From an uncultured Bilophila sp. (GTDB lineage: Bacteria > Desulfobacterota > Desulfovibrionia > Desulfovibrionales > Desulfovibrionaceae): a DNA stretch of 64,000 nucleotides. Position numbers and translations under genes: made by a program. The stretch lies in contig CAJUHZ010000001.1 of assembly GCA_910585945.1 (NCBI GenBank), forward strand, positions 71,240-135,239, given 5' to 3'. Shown in pieces: positions 35,217 to 43,035 of this stretch. The notes under the pieces are model-generated. The model was not told where the DNA came from and did not search any database. It saw only the letters and a list, made by a program, of their open reading frames with translations. How positions within the stretch are numbered: position 1 is the first letter of the stretch; every line of letters starts with the position of its first letter.

Positions 35217-35864
35217 TCAGGCGGAAACGGCCCGGGCAAGAACGCTCTCGCCCGCCGAGACCCTGTCCCCGACAATCACTACCGGATTATAGTCGGGGGG
35301 AAGATACAGGTCAAGCCGCGACCCGAAACGGATCATTCCGTAGCGTTCGCCGCGCTCCAGCGTGTCGCCCTCCTCGGCCCGGCAGACGATGCGCCGGGCC
35401 ACAAGCCCCGCGATCTGGACCATGACCCAGGGGCGGTCCTCATTGTCGCGCAGAAGGTAGGCGCAACGTTCGTTCTCCGTCGAGGCCTTGTCGAGCGCGG
35501 CGTTGACGAACGCGCCCGGGAAGTAGCGGATGCTTTCCACCCGGCAGGCCACGGGCGAACGATTCACATGCACGTTGAACACGTTCATGAACACGCTGAT
35601 GCAGGTGCGCGCCTCGCCTGTAAACGGATCGGGGCGCGTCTCCACCCGGACGACCCTGCCGTCCGCCGGGCTGACGGCCACGCCGGCCTCCTTCGGCACA
35701 AGCCGTTCCGGATCCCGGAAAAAATGCCCCGCAAACCACGTCAGCGCCAGCAGGATCAGGGCCATGGGCCAGCATTTGAGCGCGGCAAAGACAAGGGCGC
35801 TCAGACCAAGCAGAAAAACAAAGGGAAGCCCCTCCGGGGCCATGCCGATACTCGCTTTATGCAT
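35217..35864 (-). CDS. psd: Phosphatidylserine decarboxylase (short type)
   Basis: About 215 residues, the compact archaeal-type Psd. FMNVFNVHVNRSP and the self-cleavage site MIRFGSRLDLYLP, whose Ser becomes the pyruvoyl cofactor, are present. A hydrophobic N-terminal segment anchors it to the membrane. I chose the ATG at 35864 with AGAGG ten bases upstream; an ATG three codons earlier is an alternative. Directly upstream of pssA, completing a two-gene phosphatidylethanolamine pathway. Confidence 0.9.
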   Translation of the reverse strand: MHKASIGMAPEGLPFVFLLGLSALVFAALKCWPMALILLALTWFAGHFFRDPERLVPKEAGVAVSPADGRVVRVETRPDPFTGEARTCISVFMNVFNVHVNRSPVACRVESIRYFPGAFVNAALDKASTENERCAYLLRDNEDRPWVMVQIAGLVARRIVCRAEEGDTLERGERYGMIRFGSRLDLYLPPDYNPVVIVGDRVSAGESVLARAVSA

Positions 35865-35963
35865 ATGTTCCATACCTCTCGGAATTTCGGGGCAACCGCA
35901 ATGCCGGTTGACGCTGCAAAAGATGCGTGATGCGTGCCGGAAAGGATCAGCCCTCATGAGTCC

Positions 35964-36095
35964 GCCTGCCGCAAAACCGTTTGTGCGTCCGGCGGCGTTG
36001 AAGACAATATTGACTGCACGTTCAAGGCGGCTTCGGCTGCGGCCTGCCCCTTGCCGGCCGGAAAAAACCGGTGTTTCGCGGACAGCGTTTTGCTC
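35964..36095. repeat. Dispersed repeat, family 2, copy 1
   Basis: About 130 bp that align with 41128-41255 at roughly 70 percent by eye. Shared landmarks include CCTGCC...GCAA.ACCGTTT, CCGGCG.CGTTG, a GTTCAA block, TGCCGGCCGGAAAAA and CGGAC.GCGTTT. It lies in the gap between psd and the VKOR-like gene and contains no credible gene. Confidence 0.6.
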
Positions 36096-36104
36096 GGTCC
36101 GCCC

Positions 36105-37136
36105 CTATTCCGGACAGGGAGCCGTGCCGCCGCAACTCCCGGCGTCCCCGAAGTCGATGGGAAGCGCGGCGTCTTCCCCCTGCCCGGGCCGCCCGTAGGC
36201 CGAAGCAGGCCCGCGCGGCACCCGGCGCGACGTTTCCGCCTGCGGACGCACAAGCGCCTCGGGCAATCCCTCAAACGCCACAAAGGGGAGACGCCCCCGC
36301 CCTGCCTCGATGACTCGCGCCTGGTTTCGCCACAGACGGAAGCGCATGAGCGATGTTTCCGGCGAAAGCGCATCCCAGAAAGACAGGGGCGGAGCCTCAA
36401 GCGAGGCCGTCAGCGCCTCCCCGACACTTTCGTCTCCCATAGCAAGCCGGCGCTTCAGGGCCAGAATCACGGCAAGATCCTGTTCATCCTCGGCTACGGG
36501 ATACCAGGCGACCCTTTCGGCTTCCGCCGTCGGCATCTCCGTCACCAGCCGCCGGCACGCGCTGCATGAAGGCGAGAAGAAAACATGAGCCGCCGCTCCC
36601 CCTCCCGTGTCTTCCTCCAGTCCTCCAGTCGGGCTGCGCATCGCCCAGGGCGACATGAAGCTGTGCGCCGTCACGCCCGCAAGCATCACGAAACAGCCAA
36701 TCCAGACCGCGAGCAGAACAGAAACGGAACGCCGCGGAGCGCCCTGCCCCATGCCCCTCCGGGGCGCGCACGCCGCATGGCGAAACGCCGCGTAGCACAG
36801 GGCGAGCAGAAGCGCGGCCGCCATGCAGGCAAGGCACGGAAGCGTCATGATCATCACGCCCAAAAGCACGCAATCCAGCGCAAGGCCCAGCCCCGCCACA
36901 AGCCGCCCGAGCGCCGCCCGGCCGGCAAGCGCCAGGCCCGCCAGCAGCGCAAAGGCCGCCGCTCCGCCCCACCACAGCGAAACGCCATTGACGGCAAACG
37001 TGCCGTACAGCTTGCAGCCGGCTGAAAAACACAAATCCTCGGGAGCGCCCCAGGCATTCCAGAAGGCAAAAGCCATGCCGGCGAGCGCCAGCAAAAACGG
37101 AACAGGGAGCGGGCCACGGGAACGGCTTGTAAGCAT
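36105..37136 (-). CDS. VKOR-like membrane protein fused to thioredoxin-like domain
   Basis: 343 residues. Residues 1-155 form about four to five membrane helices with two Cys pairs laid out as in vitamin K epoxide reductase family proteins: C36/C41 in a loop (CFSAGCKLYGTF) and C101/C104 (LPCLAC). After an extracytoplasmic stretch, FFSPSCSACRRLV (C191/C194) looks like a thioredoxin-fold active site. VKOR-thioredoxin fusions oxidise DsbA-like partners in the periplasm; I infer a role in disulfide formation. Family assignment rests on cysteine layout rather than strong identity. Confidence 0.6.
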   Translation of the reverse strand: MLTSRSRGPLPVPFLLALAGMAFAFWNAWGAPEDLCFSAGCKLYGTFAVNGVSLWWGGAAAFALLAGLALAGRAALGRLVAGLGLALDCVLLGVMIMTLPCLACMAAALLLALCYAAFRHAACAPRRGMGQGAPRRSVSVLLAVWIGCFVMLAGVTAHSFMSPWAMRSPTGGLEEDTGGGAAAHVFFSPSCSACRRLVTEMPTAEAERVAWYPVAEDEQDLAVILALKRRLAMGDESVGEALTASLEAPPLSFWDALSPETSLMRFRLWRNQARVIEAGRGRLPFVAFEGLPEALVRPQAETSRRVPRGPASAYGRPGQGEDAALPIDFGDAGSCGGTAPCPE

Positions 37137-37293
37137 CCCATCACCTCATCGGAACATTTTGCTTTGAAACCGCAATCAATTTCAAAGGCGACGGCTGGAA
37201 CGAAAGCATGAACGAGGTGAGACTACGCGAGTTTTCTCAAGAACGCCAGCCCGCCCCCTGCCGGACAGCGGGTCAGTCTGACGCGCTGCCGCG

Positions 37294-37953
37294 TCACCGG
37301 CACAGCGCCTCCCGCCGCGCCGCCTCAAGGCCGGCGCAATCGCCAGCCTCGCACGCCCTGGCGAAATCCGCGCACGCGGCTTTGATATCCCCATTCTCAT
37401 AGGCGACAGCGCCGTGCAGGCTCCAGGCGGCAGCCAGCCTTTCGTTGCGCCTGACGGCTTCCTCCGCGTCCCGTTGCGCCCCCGCAATGTTCCCGGCCCG
37501 GAAAAGGACACGCCCGCGCGCGGCGTAGGCTTCGGCCGTGGGGTCCAGCCGGATGGCGCGGGTGAGGTCGTCGAACGCGTCGTCGTGATACCCAAGATCG
37601 CTCAGAGCCTGCCCCCGTCGCGCCAGCGCCTCGGCATAGGTCGGCTCAATCTCCAGGGCGCTGTCGAGGTAGGCCACGGCCTGTTCCGGGTTGGAGCAGA
37701 TCCCGTCCCGTCCCCACAGCACCCTTGCCTTGCCGAACAACTGCTCCGCCTCGGCGTCATGACGCCCCGAGGCTCCCGTAGGGTTCGCGGGTCTGGCCGG
37801 TTCCGGCTCCGGCGTCAGCAGTCCGCAGCCGGCCAGCAGCGCGGAACACAGCGCGAGCGCGGGGAAAAGACGCGCCCCGCGCATCTTTCGCGCGCCGGCT
37901 CGCAGATTATAGTATCCGCGCCGCAATCTTTTATTATATATTTGCCAAAACAT
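37294..37953 (-). CDS. TPR-repeat lipoprotein
   Basis: About 219 residues. SALLAGC is a lipobox, followed by a Pro/Ala-rich linker and at least three tetratricopeptide repeats (AVAYLDSALEIEPTYAEALARRG, AFDDLTRAIRLDPTAEAYAARG, and a third near AAAWSLHGAVAYENGD). The ATG at 37953 has GGAG five bases upstream and gives a long positively charged lead; an ATG at 37884 would give a more usual signal peptide but lacks a ribosome site. Probably an outer-membrane-anchored scaffold protein. Confidence 0.75.
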   Translation of the reverse strand: MFWQIYNKRLRRGYYNLRAGARKMRGARLFPALALCSALLAGCGLLTPEPEPARPANPTGASGRHDAEAEQLFGKARVLWGRDGICSNPEQAVAYLDSALEIEPTYAEALARRGQALSDLGYHDDAFDDLTRAIRLDPTAEAYAARGRVLFRAGNIAGAQRDAEEAVRRNERLAAAWSLHGAVAYENGDIKAACADFARACEAGDCAGLEAARREALCR

Positions 37954-37973
37954 AATCACTCCGTGAGGTCGCC

Positions 37974-38435
37974 ATGTTCAGCGAACAACGCCCGGCTATG
38001 GAAAACGCCTACCAAACCCTGCAAGCATCGCACGGGAACGAACCGTCCTTCGCCGGTCTTGTCCGCGCCGGCCTGAAACATCTTGCGGACAGGGCACGCG
38101 ACTTTGACGTCTGCGTGGACTGCGATTCCGCTCAAAGCAAGCATTTTTTCAGTGAATTGGCAAGCCTGAAAGGCGATTCCGGCACAGCGGCCGATCCGGC
38201 GGACTGCTGGCTCTGTCTGCTTGAGGATCTGGCCCTGTTTTTTCGGGAGCGCTTCCTCCGACACCCCGAAGAGCAAGTGCCGGAAACGGAACAGATGGTG
38301 ATGGACTATTTTGAAAGCTCCGGGGAATGGCATCCGGAGGACGCGAAACTTGTTTCGCACGCCTACTGGGTGGGTCTGCCCGAAAAATGGAGGGAGGAGT
38401 ACCGCCGGCGCGGTTCCCGGCTGCCCGCCGCCTGA
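37974..38435 (+). CDS. Conserved-looking protein of unknown function
   Basis: 153 residues, acidic, cytoplasmic. It has cysteines in DFDVCVDCDSAQ and DCWLCLLEDLALFF and an aromatic C-terminal part (GEWHPEDAKLVSHAYWVGLPEKW). No family recognised. Good GAGG site five bases before the ATG. Divergent from the TPR lipoprotein, sharing a 20-bp promoter/ribosome-site region. Confidence 0.65.
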   Translation: MFSEQRPAMENAYQTLQASHGNEPSFAGLVRAGLKHLADRARDFDVCVDCDSAQSKHFFSELASLKGDSGTAADPADCWLCLLEDLALFFRERFLRHPEEQVPETEQMVMDYFESSGEWHPEDAKLVSHAYWVGLPEKWREEYRRRGSRLPAA

Positions 38436-38469
38436 GTGTTGCGGGCGCGCGATCGCGCGGAATAAAAAA

Positions 38470-38508
38470 CCGTTCGGGGCCGCTCCTGCATGGGGCGGCC
38501 CCGAACGG
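38470..38508 (-). terminator. Rho-independent terminator
   Basis: A 14-bp stem, CCGTTCGGGGCCGC with GCGGCCCCGAACGG. Six A residues precede it on the plus strand, giving a T6 tract after the stem on the minus strand. It would end the cheW transcript after a 3' region containing repeat copy B; it may also slow the plus-strand transcript. Confidence 0.7.
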
Positions 38509-38530
38509 ACGTGCTATCGACTTCCCGCCC

Positions 38531-38671
38531 AGTGTCTACTTGCAAAAGTAGACACTACAAAATCCGTAAGGGTTTTGCGGCGGCGTAGCCGCCGTGAGTG
38601 AGCGAAAAACCACGTTTTTTCGCGAACGATCCTGCAAAAATTCTGCGCAGAATTCTGCGCAGAATTTTTGC
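38531..38671 (+). repeat. Composite palindromic repeat, copy B
   Basis: Five adjacent hairpins: AGTGTCTACTT/AAGTAGACACT, CAAAATCC/GGGTTTTG, GGCGGC/GCCGCC, CGAAAAACCACGTTTTTTCG, and a 38-bp perfect palindrome (38634-38671). The GCCGTGAGTGAGCGAAAAAC section corresponds to GCCGTGAATGCGCCAAAAAC of copy A. It fills the gap between the unknown gene and cheW. Confidence 0.75.
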
Positions 38672-38680
38672 AATTAGACA

Positions 38681-39181
38681 CTAGGCGACGCCGGCGAGAG
38701 AATCCAGTTCCTTTTCGTCAAGCAGCTTGTCGAGATCAAGGAGAATGAGCAGGCGATCTTCCAGCTTGCCCACGCCGCGCATGTATTCCGAGCCGATTCC
38801 GGCAACCACCGGCGGCGGCGGCTCGACGGTGGACTCCTTGATCCTCAGCACTTCCGAAACTGCGTCCACAACAAAACCCACGACCTGCCCCTGCAGATCC
38901 ATCACCTCGATCCGCGTCTGGTCATTGTGGGCGCTGGCGGACATGCCAAAACGCTTGCGCATGTCGATCACGGGGATCACCTTTCCGCGCAGGTTGATCA
39001 CGCCCTCCACGAATGACGGCGCATTGGGGACTTTCGTGATCGGCATCATGCGGATGATTTCCTGCACCTTCAGGATATCCACGCCGAACTCTTCGTCCCC
39101 GATCTTGAACGTCACCAACTGGATGAGGCTGCTGTCATCCGAATTGCCGTACGCGGCGCCAGTGGCGCTGGGGGTTGCCAT
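38681..39181 (-). CDS. cheW: Chemotaxis coupling protein CheW
   Basis: 166 residues. LIQLVTFKIGDEEFGVDILKVQEI and APSFVEGVINLRGKVIPVIDMRKRFGM are the CheW signature; VGFVVDAVSEVLRI follows. It bridges receptors and the CheA kinase. It stands alone here, without cheA or receptors. Confidence 0.94.
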   Translation of the reverse strand: MATPSATGAAYGNSDDSSLIQLVTFKIGDEEFGVDILKVQEIIRMMPITKVPNAPSFVEGVINLRGKVIPVIDMRKRFGMSASAHNDQTRIEVMDLQGQVVGFVVDAVSEVLRIKESTVEPPPPVVAGIGSEYMRGVGKLEDRLLILLDLDKLLDEKELDSLAGVA

Positions 39182-39542
39182 ACAAAAAATCCTCCGGGCA
39201 CAACAGGTTCAACGCGCGGCCGGCTCCGGCCGCCGCCCGATTTCCGCAACGGCGGCATGACGCCCGTGCGAAGCGAAGCGATCCTCCCGAATCGGCTTTC
39301 AAGCGATGTATGGCCGAATTCTAGAAAGCATTGACGCGCCAGTCAAGGTTTATTTCCGGAGCGGCTTCCGCCTCGCCCCCCTCGGCGCGATGCCTTCGCC
39401 CGCCATGAACAGAGCGCTCTTCCCTCTGTCGGAGACAGAAGGCGGGAAACCGCTCCGCCTTATTTTTTGCACAGGTCATTGACGGAATAAAATAAAGTTT
39501 TATCTCTTGGATAGAAGAGATTTCCACAAGGAGGATTTAGAT

Positions 39543-40070
39543 ATGTCCACAAAACTCGCGCCCTGGAACTGGTTCGATAACGACGCCCGCGACACCGTGC
39601 CCATGACCCCGCTCACCCCGGTGGATGAACTGCACAACGAAATCGACAGGCTGTTCCAGAATGTTTTTCGCGGTTTCGCTTCCCCCTGGGGCATGATGCG
39701 CAACGCCGCCGGCCCGGTGATGAAAGAAATGGCCCTGCGCCCTCGCCTCGACATGACGGGAGACGACAAACAGTACGTCGTCACCGTGGAGATTCCCGGC
39801 GTCTCTCCCGACGACATTTCGCTGGAAGCGCGCGACGGCGCCCTCCTCCTGCGCGGAGAAAAGAAACAGGAAGCCACGAGCGATGAAAAGGGCGTTTATC
39901 GGATGGAGAGAACGTACGGCTCTTTTGAACGCGTTCTGCCCCTGCCGGAAGACGCCAGCGAGGACGCCGTCACCGCGTCGCACAAGGACGGCGTGCTGAC
40001 CATCACCATCCCCCGCAAGGAAAAAACAGCGCCCGAGGCCAGAAAAATCGCCATCAGCAAGGCCGAATAG
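39543..40070 (+). CDS. Hsp20/alpha-crystallin small heat-shock protein
   Basis: 175 residues. The alpha-crystallin core begins at PRLDMTGDDKQYVVTVEIPGV and includes LLLRGEKKQE, YGSFERVLPLP and the GVLTITIPRKE C-terminal strand. AAGGAGG lies just before the ATG at 39543. An AT-rich upstream region with TTGACG near 39479 may hold the promoter, but I see no clear heat-shock sigma site. ATP-independent chaperone that holds unfolded proteins. Confidence 0.93.
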   Translation: MSTKLAPWNWFDNDARDTVPMTPLTPVDELHNEIDRLFQNVFRGFASPWGMMRNAAGPVMKEMALRPRLDMTGDDKQYVVTVEIPGVSPDDISLEARDGALLLRGEKKQEATSDEKGVYRMERTYGSFERVLPLPEDASEDAVTASHKDGVLTITIPRKEKTAPEARKIAISKAE

Positions 40071-40096
40071 TTTCCCCCCTCCTCGCTTCCGATCAA

Positions 40097-40123
40097 GCCG
40101 GCGGCCACAAGACGGCCGCCGGC
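40097..40123 (+). terminator. Hairpin after hsp20
   Basis: GCCGGCGGCC and GGCCGCCGGC, exact complements around a 7-nt loop, 27 bases past the hsp20 stop. No T-tract follows. Confidence 0.55.
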
Positions 40124-40192
40124 GGCCCATCGCATCAGGGCGTTGCCGATTTCCCGCACAACAGAGTGTTTTCCCTCAGACAAAGAGACGCC

Positions 40193-40241
40193 TTTTTCGT
40201 TGGGGGAGCGCACTCTTGCGGCACTCGACTCCAACGAAAAA
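40193..40241. repeat. Hairpin repeat shared with 53630
   Basis: TTTTTCGTTGG (40193-40203) pairs with CCAACGAAAAA (40231-40241). The reverse complement (GCCGCATTTTTCGTTGG then CGAGT.CCG) also occurs near 53637-53662. Ends with T or A runs on both sides, so it can serve as a two-way terminator between hsp20 and the convergent DUF533 gene. Confidence 0.6.
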
Positions 40242-40274
40242 TGCGGCCCGAGCGGCATCACGCCAAAAGCCCCG

Positions 40275-41087
40275 CTACCCGCGCATGGCCTCGGCCTCCC
40301 GTTCCAGAGCGGACTTTTCCGGCTCCGCAATCCCCAGGGCCGCGGCCAGGGCATCCAGGTAGTTTCGTTCCATGAACTGGTCCACGCGCACCGCAAGGCA
40401 GGAGAGCCGGTACACGTCCCGCGCCTCTTCCGGCGTGCGCACGCTTGCGGCCAGCGCCTGCGGATCTGCCGGCTCGTCCATCAGCGCGCCCAGGCTTGCG
40501 GCCGCTTCCGGATCGAGTCCCATGTCCGCAAGGGCCGAACGGATGTTCGCCTTTTCTTCCTCATCCATATGACCGTCGCTCCGCGCGGCAAAAACCATCG
40601 CCCGCAAAAGCAGACCGGTCTGACGCTCCCGTTCCGGTTCATCCCCCGTGGGAGCGGCTCCCGCCGCATTCAGGGAGGGAGTCGCCGCCCGGCTGCCGGC
40701 GGACTCGCCGTCCGTCTGTCCGGAAAACGTCTTCTGGCCGCTCCATTTCTTGTACAGGTCCCACGCGGCCGCGGCCACCGCGGCTCCGCCGCCCAGAGCC
40801 AGAGCGCCCTTGCCGGCGGAGAGGGCCACATCGCGGGCCGTCCTGCTGACAAAAAGCGTGCCGAGCACGCCGCCCAGGGCCGCCGGCCCGATCAAGCCGC
40901 CCGAAGCGTTTTTGAGTTGCGCCGCTTTTTGGGCAAGCGTGCCGCCCTTTTGGGCGGAGCCGATCAGATCGCCAAACAGGGATCCAAGCCCGGCCGTGGC
41001 CCCGCCGGAAAATGTTCCGCCCCCGCCGCGCAGGGAGAGTTTCGCCTTTTGCGCCAGTTCGCCCAGGGCGTCAAAAAGTTCTTTCAT
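40275..41087 (-). CDS. DUF533/TerB-like protein
   Basis: 270 residues. An N-terminal Gly/Ala-rich region contains a possible membrane segment (GKGALALGGGAAVAAAAWDLYKKW), and the C-terminal domain from about residue 155 (LLRAMVFAARSDGHMDEEEKANI... RSALADMG, then ARDVYRLSCLAVRVDQFMERNYLDALAAAL) matches the TerB-like helical fold of DUF533/YebE proteins. Function unknown. The ATG follows an AAGGAG on the minus strand. Confidence 0.8.
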   Translation of the reverse strand: MKELFDALGELAQKAKLSLRGGGGTFSGGATAGLGSLFGDLIGSAQKGGTLAQKAAQLKNASGGLIGPAALGGVLGTLFVSRTARDVALSAGKGALALGGGAAVAAAAWDLYKKWSGQKTFSGQTDGESAGSRAATPSLNAAGAAPTGDEPERERQTGLLLRAMVFAARSDGHMDEEEKANIRSALADMGLDPEAAASLGALMDEPADPQALAASVRTPEEARDVYRLSCLAVRVDQFMERNYLDALAAALGIAEPEKSALEREAEAMRG

Positions 41088-41127
41088 GCCGCACTCCTTT
41101 GGTCAGGGGTCACGTTTCATTCCCACA

Positions 41128-41255
41128 CCTGCCTGCAAGACCGTTTCCGTACCCGGCGACGTTGCAAGGCCAGCATTGGCCGCGTGTTCAACACAGCTTC
41201 GCCCAATCTCTGCCCTGCCGGCCGGAAAAACGGCTTTTCACGGACGGCGTTTGTC
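41128..41255. repeat. Dispersed repeat, family 2, copy 2
   Basis: Partner of the repeat at 35964-36095, in the same orientation. GCCGGCCGGAAAAACGGC forms its core hairpin. It lies in the divergent gap between the DUF533 gene and guaB. Confidence 0.6.
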
Positions 41256-41489
41256 ATGAGTCTGATCCCGCGACCCGTTTCATCCATCTTTCTTCCCGAC
41301 AATACCCGCCCCACGCCCGCGCGCCAGTATAATAACGCGCACGGCAGAGAGCGCCGCACGGCAAAGCCGATTGACAAGCCAGCCGGCGCGGAGTACCTGT
41401 ATTCATTCACTCTCGCATCCTGATCGACGTTTGACGCTTCCGTCACGTCTGTTTTTTTATTGATCCGCCATGCCGAAAGGAGCGCGCCG

Positions 41490-42950
41490 ATGGCTGAACT
41501 TTTACCCAGGGCCCTGACCTTTGACGACGTGCTTCTGGCGCCGGCCTATTCCGAAGTCACCCCCAATCTTGTTGATGTCTCCGCCTGGCTCACCCCGGGC
41601 ATTTCCCTGCGCATCCCGCTGATCTCCGCCGCCATGGACACCGTGACCGAGTCGGCCATGGCCATTTCGATGGCCAGAGCCGGAGGGCTTGGCGTCATTC
41701 ACAAAAACATGAGCATCGAGCGGCAAAGGCTGGAAATCGAGAAGGTCAAAAAATCCGAAAGCGGCATGATCCTTGACCCCATCACCGTCGAGCCGGACGA
41801 TTCGGTGGAGCACGCGCTCGAACTCATGCGGACGTACCATGTGTCCGGCCTGCCCGTGGTCACGGACAAGGCGCTTGTCGGCATCCTCACCAACAGGGAC
41901 GTGCGCTTTGTGGACGATCTGGCGGGGACCACCGTGCGCGAGGTGATGACGAGCGAACAGCTCGTCACCGTGCCCGCCGGCACCACGCTGGAAGAGGCCA
42001 AGCGGCATCTGCACACGCACCGCATTGAAAAGCTCCTTGTGGTGGACGACAAGGGGCGGCTCGCCGGCCTGCTCACCATGAAGGATATCGACAAGGTGCA
42101 GAAGTACCCCGACGCCTGCAAGGACGACAAGGGCCGCCTCCGCGTGGGCGCGGCCATTGGCGTGGGCGCGGAGGCCGAGGCGCGGGCCGAAGCCCTGCTG
42201 GCCGCCGGCGCGGACGTGCTGGTGCTGGATTCGGCGCACGGCCATTCGCGCAACATCATTGAGGCGGTGGAACGGGTGAAGGGCGCTTTCCCCAACTGTC
42301 AGCTCATCGCCGGCAACGTCGCCACCTATGAAGGCGCGCGCGCCCTGCTGAAGGCGGGGGCGGACGCGATCAAGGTGGGCATCGGGCCGGGATCCATCTG
42401 CACCACCCGCGTGGTGGCCGGAGTGGGCGTGCCCCAGGTGACGGCGATCATGGAATGCTCCAGGGCCACGCGCGAAATGGACCGTTGCTGCATCGGAGAC
42501 GGGGGCATCAAGTTCTCGGGCGATGTGGTCAAGGGCCTGGCCGTGGGCGCGAACGCCATAATGATCGGGAGCCTGCTTGCCGGAACCGAGGAAAGCCCCG
42601 GCGAAACCATCCTCTACCAGGGCCGGACGTACAAGATTTACCGGGGCATGGGTTCCATCGACGCCATGAAGGATGGAAGCTCGGATCGCTACTTCCAGGA
42701 GAAGAGCAAAAAACTCGTGCCGGAGGGCATTGTGGGGCGCGTTCCCTTCCGCGGCCCCGTCTCGGAGACGGTCTACCAGCTTGTGGGCGGCCTGCGATCG
42801 GGCATGGGGTATTGCGGCGCGCGCACGCTGGCGGAACTGTTCGAAAAGGCCAGACTTGTGGAAATCTCCGCCGCCGGCCTGCGCGAAAGCCATGTGCATG
42901 ACGTGATCATCACCAAGGAAGCCCCCAACTACCGGGTGGACAACGCCTGA
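41490..42950 (+). CDS. guaB: Inosine-5'-monophosphate dehydrogenase
   Basis: 486 residues. Converts IMP to XMP with NAD. The catalytic Cys is in GPGSICTTRVVAGVGVPQ; two CBS domains are inserted at about residues 95-205 (VSGLPVVTDKALVGILTNRD, RLAGLLTMKDIDKV); YRGMGSIDAM is the flap region. Start at 41490 follows AAGGAG. Upstream of guaA, forming the GMP branch. Confidence 0.96.
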   Translation: MAELLPRALTFDDVLLAPAYSEVTPNLVDVSAWLTPGISLRIPLISAAMDTVTESAMAISMARAGGLGVIHKNMSIERQRLEIEKVKKSESGMILDPITVEPDDSVEHALELMRTYHVSGLPVVTDKALVGILTNRDVRFVDDLAGTTVREVMTSEQLVTVPAGTTLEEAKRHLHTHRIEKLLVVDDKGRLAGLLTMKDIDKVQKYPDACKDDKGRLRVGAAIGVGAEAEARAEALLAAGADVLVLDSAHGHSRNIIEAVERVKGAFPNCQLIAGNVATYEGARALLKAGADAIKVGIGPGSICTTRVVAGVGVPQVTAIMECSRATREMDRCCIGDGGIKFSGDVVKGLAVGANAIMIGSLLAGTEESPGETILYQGRTYKIYRGMGSIDAMKDGSSDRYFQEKSKKLVPEGIVGRVPFRGPVSETVYQLVGGLRSGMGYCGARTLAELFEKARLVEISAAGLRESHVHDVIITKEAPNYRVDNA

Positions 42951-43035
42951 TCCCGCCGGGTCGGGTCTGAAGACAGGCAGCCGCGCGCAATGCGCCCCCT
43001 GATTCCTGTTTGCCGTTTTTGCGAAAGGAGCGTTC

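Noticed and set aside
38436..38680. CRISPR array, because of closely spaced palindromes
   Set aside because: The units differ from one another and there are no regular spacers or cas genes.
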